The notes beneath the pieces are model-generated. The model searched no databases. It saw nothing but the letters and a program-made list of their open reading frames with translations, and was not told where the DNA came from. A stretch of DNA of 64,000 bases. It comes from Myxococcus stipitatus. GTDB lineage: Bacteria > Myxococcota > Myxococcia > Myxococcales > Myxococcaceae. Position 1 is the stretch's first letter. The number at the start of each line of letters is the position of its first letter. Shown here piece by piece: positions 8,850 through 18,325 of the stretch. The position numbers were made by a program, and so were the translations under genes. The stretch covers positions 8,804,001 to 8,868,000 of the forward strand of contig NZ_CP102770.1 of NCBI RefSeq assembly GCF_038561935.1. Reading direction: 5' to 3'.

Positions 8850-9872
8850 TCACCGCTGGCGGACCACGCGGTGGGCTCCCCGCAGGAGCGCGAGCCACCG
8901 CGCCCCCGCCTCCAGCGCCGGGCCTCGCGCATCCGCGAGGGCCAGCGGCAGGTGCGTGTCCGGCCGCACCGCGTCCAGCGAGGTGGGGTCCAAATCCAGC
9001 GTGCCGCCCTCCACCAGCGCCACGCGCACCCACGCATGCGGCCTGGCGGGTCCGCCATCCACCACCAGGAGCCCGTGCACCAGGGCCACGCTCACGCCCT
9101 TCTTCCGAGCCTCCGCCGCGAAGCGCAGCGCGTGCGCCAGACATCCACCCGCCTCGCCTTCGCCCCCCTCGCGCCAGTCCGCGGCCCCAGGGCCCTTCTC
9201 CGGGAACGCCGCGTGGACACGCGCCGAGAGGGCCCGGGCCGCGCCACGTGTCCACGGCGTCATGCCCTCCAGCCGTGGCGGGACCTCTACGGCGGGCACC
9301 AGCGTCAGCGCCCCGTCCGTGCCCTCCACGGGGAGCCCCTGCGAGAAGAAGTCGGGCGGCGCGCGCAGGGGCTCTCCCGGGGACGCCACGGTGAAGCGGG
9401 ACTCGCCCACCTCCAGCACCTCCATGCGCCCACCCGCGCCGTAGCGGGCCCGGAAGGGGACGCCCAGCAGCGTGCCCTCCACCCAGGGGGCCGTCCCTCC
9501 GGTGACACAGTGGGGGCCCTCGCGACCGGACAGCTCCTCGCGCCCCGTCACGCAGCCTGGCGCGGGCGGGCCTCGCCACAGCCACAGCGCCTGGGGCACC
9601 ACCTTTCCCCCCGCGAGCCGACCCGAGGCATCCACCTCCAGCGTCACCTCGCGGCGCCGCTCTCCGTGGCTGGAGCCTCGGGTGTGCAGGTGCTGGCTCA
9701 GGTAGGAGAAGCGTCCGGCCTCGTGCGTCAGGCTCACCGTGCCCACGGGCACCCCTCGCCAGGAGAAGACGAAGCGCGCCGACTCCCCCCGGGGAGGGCC
9801 CTCTGTCCCCTTCCCTGGGCTCACGGGGCTGGCGGCGAGGGCGAGGACGAGGAGGGCGAGCGGGGAAGACAC
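8850..9872 (-). CDS. Secreted transglutaminase-like (Cys-His-Asp) protein
   Basis: The 340-residue protein starts at a GTG and has an N-terminal hydrophobic signal sequence (SSPLALLVLALAASP). The first half is a beta-rich region of unknown family (FVFSWRGVPVGTVSLT). The C-terminal third carries a transglutaminase-core pattern: Cys244 in GGCLAHALRFAAEARKKG, His279 in PHAWVRV and Asp295 in DLDPTSLD, in the order and rough spacing of the Cys-His-Asp triad. It is probably a periplasmic cysteine peptidase-like or amide-forming enzyme. It lies between a convergent astA gene and the divergent chemoreceptor gene. The substrate is unknown. Confidence 0.75.
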   Translation of the reverse strand: MSSPLALLVLALAASPVSPGKGTEGPPRGESARFVFSWRGVPVGTVSLTHEAGRFSYLSQHLHTRGSSHGERRREVTLEVDASGRLAGGKVVPQALWLWRGPPAPGCVTGREELSGREGPHCVTGGTAPWVEGTLLGVPFRARYGAGGRMEVLEVGESRFTVASPGEPLRAPPDFFSQGLPVEGTDGALTLVPAVEVPPRLEGMTPWTRGAARALSARVHAAFPEKGPGAADWREGGEGEAGGCLAHALRFAAEARKKGVSVALVHGLLVVDGGPARPHAWVRVALVEGGTLDLDPTSLDAVRPDTHLPLALADARGPALEAGARWLALLRGAHRVVRQR

Positions 9873-9937
9873 GAGGCCCCCAGTCTGCGGCGTTTTGAGG
9901 ACCGGCGCGAGAAGGCAGGGTAGCCTTCCCCACGTCC

Positions 9938-12900
9938 ATGGGCGCCAAACGGTACCTCTTCACGTTCGGCCTGCTGGCCGGTCTGCTCTCCGCGCTCGTG
10001 CTCGGGGGGGTCCTCGAGTTGAGCGGTCAGCCGCTGGAGGCCTCCTCCTGGACGGTGCTGGTGCTGGCCACGCCCGCGCTGTACCTGACGGGTGGCTATC
10101 TGGCGTGGTTCCGCTGGGCGGCGCTGCGGCGACTGGCCCGGCGTCGCGTCATGGCTCGGCTGGCGGAGGGAGACCTCACCACCTCTGGCGGGCCCACCTT
10201 CGAGGGACACGAGGATGTCCGCCGCCTCATCTTGTCGCTGCGCCGTGCGTTGTCGCAGGTGCAGCGGGTGACGGCCAACCTGCACCGCACCAGCAACGAC
10301 GTGAGCGAACAGGCCCTCAGCCTGCTCGAAGCGGCGCGCCGCCAGGGAGGCGCCGTGGAGCGCACGCTCCAGTCCGTCAGCGACATGGGCGGCAGCCTCC
10401 AGGTGGTGGGCAAGCGCGTGCACCAGCTCGAGGTGTTCGCCGTCGACACCACCGGCGCGCTGCTGGAGATGACGGAGCGGCTGGGACAAGTCGTCGGCGC
10501 GCTGTCGCAGGTCAACGACTTCGCCAACCACACCACCTCGCTGATGCAGGCCATGAGCGAGCGGCTGGCCAACATCGCCTCGTCGGGGGATGAGCTGGCG
10601 CGCTTCGCGAGCGAGGCCGAGGACTTCGTCGCCCTCGTCGAAGGCGGCATCGACTCCGTGCGCCGCCGCGCCAGCGAGACGAACCAGCTGGCGCTCGCGG
10701 TGACGGCCACGGCCGAGCGGGGCGAAGTGCTGGTGGCCGACAGCGTGAAGGGCATGTACCGGGTGGAGGAGACGGTCCGGAAGGCCGCGGAGCTGATGGG
10801 CACGCTGGGCTCCCGCTCCGCGGAGATTGGCCGCATCGTCGACGTCATCCAGGAGATTGCCGACCAGACCAACCTGCTCGCCCTCAACGCGGCCATCATC
10901 GCCGCCCAGGCGGGTGAGCACGGCCGGCCCTTCGGCGTGGTGGCCAACGAGATTCGCAACCTCGCCGAGCGCACCACGCGCTCCACGCGCGAAATCGGCG
11001 CCATGGTGTCCGGCATCCGCGACGCGGTGCTGACCGCGGTGACGCTGGTGCACGAAGGCCGCGAGCAGGCCACCACCGGCGTGGCGCTGGGAGACCGCGC
11101 CTCCGAGGCACTGGTGGAGATTCGCACCATCACCCAGCGCACCTTCAGCGCCGTGGAAGCCACGGTGACGGAGACGCAGCGGCTGGAGGCCCAGGGCGCC
11201 ACGGTGGTGGAGGCCAGCCGGCGGGTGGCTCGGCGCGTGGAGGACGTCACGCGCATGGCCATCGAGCAGTCCGGCCACGCCCGCGAGCTGGTGCGCCAGA
11301 CGATGGAGATGGCCCGCGTGGGGCATGGGGCCTCGCAGAAGGCGGAGGACCAGGCGCGCACGGGGCGCGACCTGTCCGAGGCCGTGGTGCGCCTGAGCGC
11401 GTCCATCGAGGAGCTGCGCACCGCCAACGCGGTGCTCATCAAGGCGGACTCGTCCATTCGCGAGGAGGTGGCGCAGGTGCGGGAGGACGCGCGCCGGGTC
11501 ATCCGCATCGGCGATGGGCTGACGCGCACGGTGAATCAGCTGGGCCACGAGGCGCTGGGGTTGGAGACGGAGGTGTTCCGCTTCCAGCTGCCGCGGCCTC
11601 GCGCGGGCGGCACGATGCGCGTGGTGCTGCACCAGGCGGCCTCGCTGCGAAACCGCCAGGCGGTGGACCCGCTGTTCAGCGTGGAGAACCAGCTCTCGGA
11701 GCTGACCGCGTGTGCCTTCTCGGGCCTCACGCGGCTGGAGGACGGCGGGCTGGAGCCGGACCTCGCCGAGCGCTGGGACGCGGACCCGTCCGCGCGCCGC
11801 TACCGCTTCTACCTGCGCCGAGGCGTCACCTTCCACGACGGGGCGCTGCTCACCGCGACGGACGTGAAGCGCCACCTGGAGCGGCTGATGGACCCGGCCG
11901 TGCGCTCACCGGACCGCAGCCTGCTCGAGGACGTGGAGGGCGCGGTCGAGTTCTCCTCGGGACTGGCGCGCGAGGTGTCCGGCATCGAGGTGCTCGACGA
12001 CTCGACGCTGGAGATTCGCCTGCGCGAGCCCAAGGCATTCTTCCCGCACTTGATGGCGCTGACGCCCACGGCGGTGGCGCGAGTGGATGCGGGGGGAAGG
12101 CTGGTGGGCACCGGCCCGTTCCGCGTCGTGTCGCTGGAGCCCGAGCGCGTGGTGCTGGAGCGCAATCCGTCCTACTGGCGCCCCACGGTGCCGCTGCTGG
12201 ACCGGCTGGAGTTCCAGTTGGTGGACTCGCGCGAGGAGGCCGTCACGAGGCTGCGCACGGGCGCGGCGGACCTGGTGTCCTTCCTCTCCGCGGAGCACGT
12301 GGAGGTGCCGGGGCTCGACTCCTTCCAGGTGCTGGCCAGCGCCGCGCCCTTCACCGCCTTCATCGCCCTCAACCTGCGCGAGACGCCGTACGACGACGTG
12401 CGCGTGCGCCGGGCCCTGCGCGCGGGCATGAACATCCAGGGCGCGGTGGAGCAGTTCCACCCAGGCGCCCGCGTGGCCCGCACCCTCACCCCGCCCGAGC
12501 TGCTGGGCGGCGCGGAGGTCCGAGGACTGCCGACCCCCGACGTGGCGATGGCGGAGCAGCTCCTGCGCGAGGTGGGCCTGCGTCGGCTGCGGCTCACGCT
12601 GCATCACCCCGCCGGGCGCGACACCTCCGCCGAGGACGCGGTCCTCTTCCGTCCCCTGTTGCAGGCGGGCCTGCTGGAGCTGCGGCATGTGGAGATGGCG
12701 CCGGAGGACTACGCGGTGCAACTGCGCGAGGGGAAGCTCCCGGCCTTCCATGCCCACTGGCTGGCGGACTTCCCGGACCCGGACACGTTCCTCTACTTCC
12801 TGCTGAACTCCGCCGCGCAGACCGTCTACCCGCTGAGCTATCGCAACGCGGAGCTGGACCGCATCACCGCGGAGGCGCGCGTGTCCATCGACCCGGAGCT

Positions 12901-13081
12901 GCGCCAGCAGCTCTACGTGCGCGCCGAGCACCTCTTCCACGACGACTGTCCGCTCATCCCGCTGTACCACGAGCGCATCCACGCGGCGGCCACGTCGTCG
13001 GTGCAGGGACTTCGGCTGCACCAGACGCCTCCACAGGTCCGCTACGAGGACCTCTGGGTGGACCCGAACACGGCCGCGTGA
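9938..13081 (+). CDS. Methyl-accepting chemotaxis protein fused to a family-5 solute-binding domain
   Basis: The protein has 1047 residues. Two membrane helices (about 6-27 and 36-54) are joined by only some eight residues, so there is no periplasmic sensor domain. Then come a HAMP-like segment and a long coiled-coil signalling region, whose hairpin tip EIADQTNLLALNAAIIAAQ begins at E306 and continues GEHGRPFGVVANEIRNLAE. This is the MCP contact region for CheA/CheW. From about residue 560 to the end is a complete SBP_bac_5 (oligopeptide/dipeptide-binding) fold: DPLF, GLTRLEDGGLEPDLAERW, FYLRRGVTFHDG, TGPFRVVS, NPSYWRP and DFPDPDTFLYFLL. By topology this domain is cytoplasmic. The cytoplasmic regulator SgrR is a known precedent for a cytoplasmic SBP_5 domain. 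No che or opp genes flank it. Confidence 0.88.
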   Translation: MGAKRYLFTFGLLAGLLSALVLGGVLELSGQPLEASSWTVLVLATPALYLTGGYLAWFRWAALRRLARRRVMARLAEGDLTTSGGPTFEGHEDVRRLILSLRRALSQVQRVTANLHRTSNDVSEQALSLLEAARRQGGAVERTLQSVSDMGGSLQVVGKRVHQLEVFAVDTTGALLEMTERLGQVVGALSQVNDFANHTTSLMQAMSERLANIASSGDELARFASEAEDFVALVEGGIDSVRRRASETNQLALAVTATAERGEVLVADSVKGMYRVEETVRKAAELMGTLGSRSAEIGRIVDVIQEIADQTNLLALNAAIIAAQAGEHGRPFGVVANEIRNLAERTTRSTREIGAMVSGIRDAVLTAVTLVHEGREQATTGVALGDRASEALVEIRTITQRTFSAVEATVTETQRLEAQGATVVEASRRVARRVEDVTRMAIEQSGHARELVRQTMEMARVGHGASQKAEDQARTGRDLSEAVVRLSASIEELRTANAVLIKADSSIREEVAQVREDARRVIRIGDGLTRTVNQLGHEALGLETEVFRFQLPRPRAGGTMRVVLHQAASLRNRQAVDPLFSVENQLSELTACAFSGLTRLEDGGLEPDLAERWDADPSARRYRFYLRRGVTFHDGALLTATDVKRHLERLMDPAVRSPDRSLLEDVEGAVEFSSGLAREVSGIEVLDDSTLEIRLREPKAFFPHLMALTPTAVARVDAGGRLVGTGPFRVVSLEPERVVLERNPSYWRPTVPLLDRLEFQLVDSREEAVTRLRTGAADLVSFLSAEHVEVPGLDSFQVLASAAPFTAFIALNLRETPYDDVRVRRALRAGMNIQGAVEQFHPGARVARTLTPPELLGGAEVRGLPTPDVAMAEQLLREVGLRRLRLTLHHPAGRDTSAEDAVLFRPLLQAGLLELRHVEMAPEDYAVQLREGKLPAFHAHWLADFPDPDTFLYFLLNSAAQTVYPLSYRNAELDRITAEARVSIDPELRQQLYVRAEHLFHDDCPLIPLYHERIHAAATSSVQGLRLHQTPPQVRYEDLWVDPNTAA

Positions 13082-13087
13082 AGTGAG

Positions 13088-15259
13088 TCACGGGGCCGGG
13101 ACCTCGCGCCGCGCTCCGTCCGAATGCGCGTGCCGTTGAGGCCAGCCGAGTGTCTCCACCTGGATGCCCGGCCCCAGGCCGTACGACTCCAGTCGCCACA
13201 CGCCCTCGCGCTCCACGACGACGAGCATCCGCCCCTCGAAGAACGCCGCGCCCGCCATCCGTGTCGGATACCCCGGCAGCGGACACATGCCCAGTCGCTC
13301 GCCTTGCGCGAAGAACTGCAGCCACACCTGCCGGCCCTCTGGCACCCACGCATCCGCGAGCACTCCCACCCAATCCCCCTGCAGCAACGCCGCGTCGTAC
13401 AGCGTGCCGGGCAGCGCCTCGAAGGGCAGCGCATCCACCTCCCACTCCGCGCGCCCCGTCGTCGAGTCCACCGCGCGGAGCACGGTGCGCTCCTCTTCCG
13501 GAGTACAGGGGAGTCCCCCCTCGCGCGCGCAGGACTGGGCGAACAGATAGCCCCAGGTCCCCGCCGCGGACAGCAGCGCGGGCTCCGCGTGGGGCGTCAG
13601 CGTGCGAGCCCCTCCATCCCAGTCCACGTCCACCTGTGCGCCGCCGTCCATGGAGACAAAGGCCCGCGCGCCCACCAGGAGCGCCCCTCTCGCGACCGCC
13701 AGCGAGGCGCTCCCGATGAGGGCACCGCCATCGTCACGCAGGGAGGTGAGGCGCAGCGAGGAGCCGCCATCCGGGTCGACGTCGGCGCGCTCCAAGCGAC
13801 CCTCCCCGGTGTATCGAATCGGTGTGCCCGCCGTGTCGAGCACGAGCCGAGCCTCTCCTCGCCACGGCTCGACGGGCCCCGCGTGGACGAGTGAGCCCGC
13901 GTCCTCTCGCCCCGCGAGCCAGACCCACCGGGCGCCTTCCGGCACGGGAGCGGCGGTGCCCCCATCCTCCTCCGAGCCGCCATCCAGCACGTGAGCCCAC
14001 GCCACCTGCGCGATGACGTCCCCCGTCTCCGTCAGCGCGACATGCCCCGCGCCCAGGTGCCCGACCCAGGGCCCCGCGTCCACGGGCGCACCGAGCGACT
14101 CCCACGTCGCCTCCCACTGACGCTCTCCCAGGCCCCGGGCGGCATAGGACTCCAGCCCCGAGGGCGCGAACACCACCACGCCCGCATCCGACACGGCCAG
14201 CAAGGTGCGCGGGCCTCCATCGGGATAGGGCGACTCGTAGCGCATCAGTCCCCGCGAGGTGAAAGAGACCAGCCGACATCCCGCGTCGCCGCCGCAGACC
14301 GAGGTGAACAGTCCGCCTTCCTGAACGAGCAGCGCGGGAGAACCCACGGGCTCCCCACCGAGCTCCTGGCTGAAGGTCGCCACGAGGTCTCCCGCGTCGG
14401 GCTTCTCGCACTCACCTCCCTGGCACGTGCCCTCCCCCTGACAGGCCGTCGCGGGGGCGCAGACGATGCCATCCGGGGGCGTCATCTCCTTGCAAGAGCC
14501 ATCGAAACACAACCGCGCCTTCTTGCAGCTCACGGGTCCACAGACGCTGAAGTCCCGAGCATCCTCTTCGCCACAGCCCAGGTCGCGGTCGCACACGCCC
14601 ACCTTGCAGGGGTTGCGCGGCACGGGACACACCACCGGCGAGCTCACACAGCCCAGGGTCTGCGAGCACGCGTCCACGGTGCACGGGTTGTCGTCATCAC
14701 AGGAGCGAGGAGCCCCCACGCACGCGCCCGACTCACAGCGTCCGTTCACCTGGCAGCGGCTGAGGGGGACACAGGAGACACCATCCGCGAGGGGCTGCTC
14801 CACACAGGTGCCGGAGGCGAGGTCGAAGCTCGCCGCGTGGCAGGGACTCGAAGGCGTGCACGTCAGCGGACGAACCCCCAGGCCCTTGAGCCGGACGGAG
14901 GTGGTGCCCCCCGGGCCCGTCAGCGTCAGCGTGCCCTCCACGGAGCCCACGCCCGCGAGATAGTCCACATCGACGACGGCGGTGCCTCCCCCGGGCACCG
15001 TCACCTCCGACGCCGTCACGATGAAGGGGGCGCCGGAAGCCACCGCCACCGAGACACTCGCGCGACCGGTGGCGAGCACCGTCACCTGCCGGCGTGTCAG
15101 CGTGCCTTCGAGGGCCCGGCCGAAATCGACCTCCTCATCCTGGGCGCGGAAGCCCTGGCGCGCACCGCCCACGTTGGAGTTGTCCCCGCAGCGGCAGCCC
15201 GCCGAGCACAGCGCGAGCACGGCGAACAACAGGGTCCCCGAGTGGATGCATGAGGCCAT
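13088..15259 (-). CDS. Cys-rich lipoprotein with propeller-like C-terminus
   Basis: This 723-residue protein of unrecognised function has a signal peptide and probable lipobox (CSAGC, Cys22). The N-terminal region (about 40-130) resembles an immunoglobulin-like choice-of-anchor or ASPM-SPD-2-Hydin domain (VDFGRALEGTLTRRQVTVL). Residues about 135-290 are Cys-rich repeats of the type CDDDNPCTVDACSQTLGC, common in myxobacterial surface proteins. The C-terminal 430 residues carry blade-like repeats resembling a PQQ/WD propeller, interrupted by DAG, DGG and EEDGG turns. It is probably an outer-membrane or surface lipoprotein. It stands alone, converging on the chemoreceptor gene. Confidence 0.75.
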   Translation of the reverse strand: MASCIHSGTLLFAVLALCSAGCRCGDNSNVGGARQGFRAQDEEVDFGRALEGTLTRRQVTVLATGRASVSVAVASGAPFIVTASEVTVPGGGTAVVDVDYLAGVGSVEGTLTLTGPGGTTSVRLKGLGVRPLTCTPSSPCHAASFDLASGTCVEQPLADGVSCVPLSRCQVNGRCESGACVGAPRSCDDDNPCTVDACSQTLGCVSSPVVCPVPRNPCKVGVCDRDLGCGEEDARDFSVCGPVSCKKARLCFDGSCKEMTPPDGIVCAPATACQGEGTCQGGECEKPDAGDLVATFSQELGGEPVGSPALLVQEGGLFTSVCGGDAGCRLVSFTSRGLMRYESPYPDGGPRTLLAVSDAGVVVFAPSGLESYAARGLGERQWEATWESLGAPVDAGPWVGHLGAGHVALTETGDVIAQVAWAHVLDGGSEEDGGTAAPVPEGARWVWLAGREDAGSLVHAGPVEPWRGEARLVLDTAGTPIRYTGEGRLERADVDPDGGSSLRLTSLRDDGGALIGSASLAVARGALLVGARAFVSMDGGAQVDVDWDGGARTLTPHAEPALLSAAGTWGYLFAQSCAREGGLPCTPEEERTVLRAVDSTTGRAEWEVDALPFEALPGTLYDAALLQGDWVGVLADAWVPEGRQVWLQFFAQGERLGMCPLPGYPTRMAGAAFFEGRMLVVVEREGVWRLESYGLGPGIQVETLGWPQRHAHSDGARREVPAP

Positions 15260-15327
15260 GACGAGAACTCAAGCGCGCCGGATTGGCCGCACGCAACGGC
15301 GCGCGGGAGCGGCGTCATCCCGAGAAC

Positions 15328-15948
15328 TCAGGGCCCTGGGGCGGGCGCACGTCGTCGAGCGAACATGCGCACCAACACCGCCACCACGCCCACCACCACG
15401 AGGCCCACGACGGCGTACTGGTAGCGACTGATGAGGGCGGTCAGCTTCTCGAGGTTGCCGCCCACCGCGGCCCCCAGCGCGAGCACCAGCCCCGTGTGTG
15501 CCATGGCGGACACCGCGCCCAGGCCCAGCGCATTCAGCCGAGGCATGCGCGCGGCGCCCGCGGCGACGAAGATGAGGCCTCGGATGCCGGGCAGGAAGCG
15601 GTTGATGACGAGGAGCCACGGACCGGTGCGGCGCATCCGGGACTGCACCTCCTGGAGGCGCGCGTGGGTGATGCCGAAGTAGCTGCGCTCGGGGTTGGCG
15701 TCGAAGCGCTGCGCCAGCCAGTGACCCACCTGGTAGTTGATGAAGGCACCGAGCACACTCCCCGCGACGACGACGAGGAAGACGAGCGCCCAGGGCTGGG
15801 TGCCTCGCACCGCGTACACGCCCCCGAGCAGCGTGATGGTGTCTCCGGGGAAAGGTGGGACGACGTACTCCAAGGCCGCCGCGACACCCAACACCAGCAA
15901 CCCCAGCGGCCCGAGCGCTCCGATGAGCTGGTCGATGTATTCCACCAT
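15328..15948 (-). CDS. DedA family (VTT/SNARE-associated) membrane protein
   Basis: The protein has 206 residues from the ATG at 15948 (MVEYIDQLIGALG); an in-frame start at 16152 would add 68 residues unlike the family. DedA proteins are inner-membrane proteins linked to undecaprenyl-phosphate or phospholipid flipping and envelope homeostasis. It shows the membrane-embedded EYVVPPFPGDTITLLGG, GAFINYQVGHWLAQRF, and the arginine-bearing motif NRFLPGIRGLIFVAAGAARM, followed by a hydrophobic C-terminal helix and the tail RRRAPAPGP. It is on the same strand as the Cys-rich lipoprotein gene but about 70 bases away, so co-transcription is uncertain. Confidence 0.88.
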   Translation of the reverse strand: MVEYIDQLIGALGPLGLLVLGVAAALEYVVPPFPGDTITLLGGVYAVRGTQPWALVFLVVVAGSVLGAFINYQVGHWLAQRFDANPERSYFGITHARLQEVQSRMRRTGPWLLVINRFLPGIRGLIFVAAGAARMPRLNALGLGAVSAMAHTGLVLALGAAVGGNLEKLTALISRYQYAVVGLVVVGVVAVLVRMFARRRAPAPGP

Positions 15949-16087
15949 CCGCGAGAACCCCCACCTCCGAGGACCAGGCACCTGACATAAGTCATGCCCC
16001 GTGGAGGGGAAAGCGCGGGGCGTGGTTGGTGAACAGAGCTGACGCGCACCGCCTTGTGGACGTCGGCTATGCTTCGACGCCATCACC

Positions 16088-16411
16088 ATGATTCTTCCGA
16101 CCCACTGGGACAAGCTCACCGCGACCCTGTTCGCCGTCGATTTCAACGGCAACCCCGAGGAGGCGTGGCGATTTCTCGCCTACCAGGGGCTCGTCGAGGA
16201 CACGCCGCAAGGGCTGAAGTTCTTCCAGGACTTCATCGAGCAGAACCGGGCGCAAGACGTGGGCACGGGACAGTCGCCGGTGGGCAACCTCGCCTCTGCG
16301 CTGCTGAGCGAGCGACTGGTGGTCCTCGAGTCGCTTCCGAAGGACCCGAGTGGGAGGTCGGCGAAGCGCTCCTTCCGCCTCTGGAGTCGGAGGAACGCCG
16401 TCGCCGCGTGA
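16088..16411 (+). CDS. Hypothetical small protein
   Basis: The 107-residue soluble protein is not recognised. It is acidic in its first half (EEAWRFLAYQGLVEDTPQGLKF) and basic at the C-terminus (SAKRSFRLWSRRNAVAA). It has no signal peptide, membrane helix or Cys. It could be a small regulatory or accessory protein. It converges on the unknown 388-residue gene with nine bases between the stops. Coding is supported by a continuous frame with GC-rich third positions. Confidence 0.55.
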   Translation: MILPTHWDKLTATLFAVDFNGNPEEAWRFLAYQGLVEDTPQGLKFFQDFIEQNRAQDVGTGQSPVGNLASALLSERLVVLESLPKDPSGRSAKRSFRLWSRRNAVAA

Positions 16412-16420
16412 GGCGGAGGT

Positions 16421-17587
16421 TCAGGGCTCGTCGCGCACGGCCAGCAGGGCCATCGACGTGCCGCCGGGGCGCAGACACACGAGCCCCAGGCGACGGGACG
16501 CGTTGCGAACCCGCTCGGCGGCGTCGAAGCGGTACCAGCCGCAGGCCTCCAGTCGGGCGCCGAAGGCCTTGGGGTCGAGCGGGCCGTCGAAGCCGCTGAG
16601 TCCGGCCAGCGTTCGCCACAATGCCAGACGTCCGTGTGCGGCGCCGAGAGCACCTTGCCAACCGCGAGCGCCAAAGACAGCCAGGCCAAAGAGCGAGGAC
16701 ACGACGTCTTCGAGCACGGCGCGGTTGCAGGTGACGAAGTCGGCGTCCTTGAACAGGTCCAGGTCCAGGTCGACGAGGACGGACTGGATGCTGTCCGCGG
16801 GAGCCTTGGGGAGTGAAGGGCGCAGCTTGAGGACACGCTGCTCGTATTGGCTGGGGGGACCGTCATCGCCGCGGGTCTCGATGACAGCGGCGAAGTGAGG
16901 AGGGACGGGCTCATCGCGCACGGCGACCTGGATGTTGGGGAGGGTCGGTGCGTCGTCATCGTCGTCGGAGGACATGCGCGACGAGAGCGAGGAGACGGTG
17001 GCGGAGAGGTCCTCGACGCCCAGGTCCAGGCCGAGGGAGGACTCCCAGGACGAGCGGGTCAGCGGGAGCTCCGCCAGCGGGTGTCCGCGTTGAACGACCT
17101 GGGCCCAGAAGTCGCGGACGTTGGGGTGTGACGCCAGCGAGGAGCCACGCAGGACGTACTCGTGGATGCCGCAGGCGAACAGCTCCGTGAGGTCATCGGG
17201 TCCACGGCGGTGGGCCAGCAGCTCGATGAAGGTGGAGGCGGGGCGGAAGGTGGCCAGGAGCGAGGCGAGGTCCTGGGCGCGGCGAGAGGCGGAGTGCAGT
17301 CCCTGGAAGCGGGCGTCGCGAGGCTGACGAGCGACCTCCAGCAGGGCCAGGGCGCTCTCGAAGTCCCGCCCCTGGGCGAGGACTTCCTCCAGGTGGTCGG
17401 ACACGGCATGGAGCCGCCAGCGGCGCTCAGCGGGCGTCGCCGGGTGGCGAGCCTCCAGCTCCGCCGCGAGCGCCACCAGCGCCTCGTGGTCGCCCTGCTC
17501 CCCCAGCTTGTCCACCTGGAAGAGCGCGTCCTTCACACCGGGCTGGGTGGTGACGGCCCCCAGGAGCGAACTCACCATCGAATTCAT
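16421..17587 (-). CDS. Hypothetical protein, helical-repeat-like N-terminus
   Basis: The 388-residue soluble protein is not assigned to a family. The first 200 residues look alpha-helical, like a TPR or armadillo solenoid (ALVALAAELEARH; SALALLEVARQPRDARFQGLHSASRRAQDLASLLATF). An acidic SSDDDDD stretch divides it from a C-terminal alpha/beta-like part (LRPSLPKAPADSIQSVLVDLDLDLFKDADF; GWYRFDAAERVRNASRRLGLVCLRPG). It has no signal peptide or membrane helix. It is probably a cytoplasmic protein of a myxobacterial paralogous family. Confidence 0.6.
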   Translation of the reverse strand: MNSMVSSLLGAVTTQPGVKDALFQVDKLGEQGDHEALVALAAELEARHPATPAERRWRLHAVSDHLEEVLAQGRDFESALALLEVARQPRDARFQGLHSASRRAQDLASLLATFRPASTFIELLAHRRGPDDLTELFACGIHEYVLRGSSLASHPNVRDFWAQVVQRGHPLAELPLTRSSWESSLGLDLGVEDLSATVSSLSSRMSSDDDDDAPTLPNIQVAVRDEPVPPHFAAVIETRGDDGPPSQYEQRVLKLRPSLPKAPADSIQSVLVDLDLDLFKDADFVTCNRAVLEDVVSSLFGLAVFGARGWQGALGAAHGRLALWRTLAGLSGFDGPLDPKAFGARLEACGWYRFDAAERVRNASRRLGLVCLRPGGTSMALLAVRDEP

Positions 17588-17832
17588 GGAAGCCGAGCTT
17601 ACACGGAGTAGCGGGGCGCATGTGCAAGGACCACGTCTGGGTGCGCCGTCCCGTCATGTCGGTCGTACATCGCGTGCGGTCAGGGGCGCCTGTTCCAGCA
17701 ACGTCCTCATGCTTCCTTCACAAACGACATACAGTCTGCCCTCGCGATAGCGGCGCCTGCTTTGCCGCGATAGACACACCATGAGCGACAAGAACCTGGG
17801 GGAGAGAAGACGGACGCCCACGAGGAAATCCT

Positions 17833-18308
17833 GTGCACATCATCGACCTGGACCCCATGGAGTTTCCCGGCATCAACTCCTCGAAGCTCCGCGCTGTCGG
17901 GTGGCTGGAGCGTGGATTTGATTACGCCCGAGGCGAGGTCTCCGTCAGCATCATGCAGTCCCTGGCGCGTCTCCTGAACTCGCCCTGGCAAGCCGTCATC
18001 TCCGCGGGCGTGCACAGATGCTCGCTGTGCCGATTCACGGGGGCCCAGGAGAGATCATTGTCGGCGACATCCCTGTCCGGATTGGCGTGGCGAACCTGTT
18101 CGTCCCTGGCGAAGACGGACTCATCTACGTCGCCCCCTCCTCGGTCATCCACTACATCGACGCGCATGAGTACGCGCCGCCCGAGGCATTCCAACGGGCC
18201 GTCCTCGAATGCCCTCCCATGCGCTCCATGGAGTACCTGAAGCGGATCAAGGGACTAAGACAGACATGGGCCTCCCGAAACTCCGCACCGTCGACGAAGA
18301 ACTCCTGA
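17833..18308 (+). pseudogene. Small Cys-motif protein gene broken by a one-base frameshift
   Basis: Translation from the GTG at 17833 (VHIIDLDPMEFPGINSSKL) reads sensibly to VHRCSLCRFTG and then becomes nonsense. The adjacent frame picks up as GGPGEIIVGDIPVRIGVANL and runs through PMRSMEYLKRIKG to the stop at 18306-18308. Adding one G to the five-G run at 18039-18043 joins the halves exactly (RFTGGPGEI). The restored product has about 158 residues with one CxxC motif and no signal peptide, of a type found in multiple copies in myxobacteria. It is either a genuine pseudogene or a homopolymer sequencing error. The next gene starts 17 bases downstream. Function unknown. Confidence 0.75.
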
Positions 18309-18325
18309 AGAAGGCCCCCTGAGCC

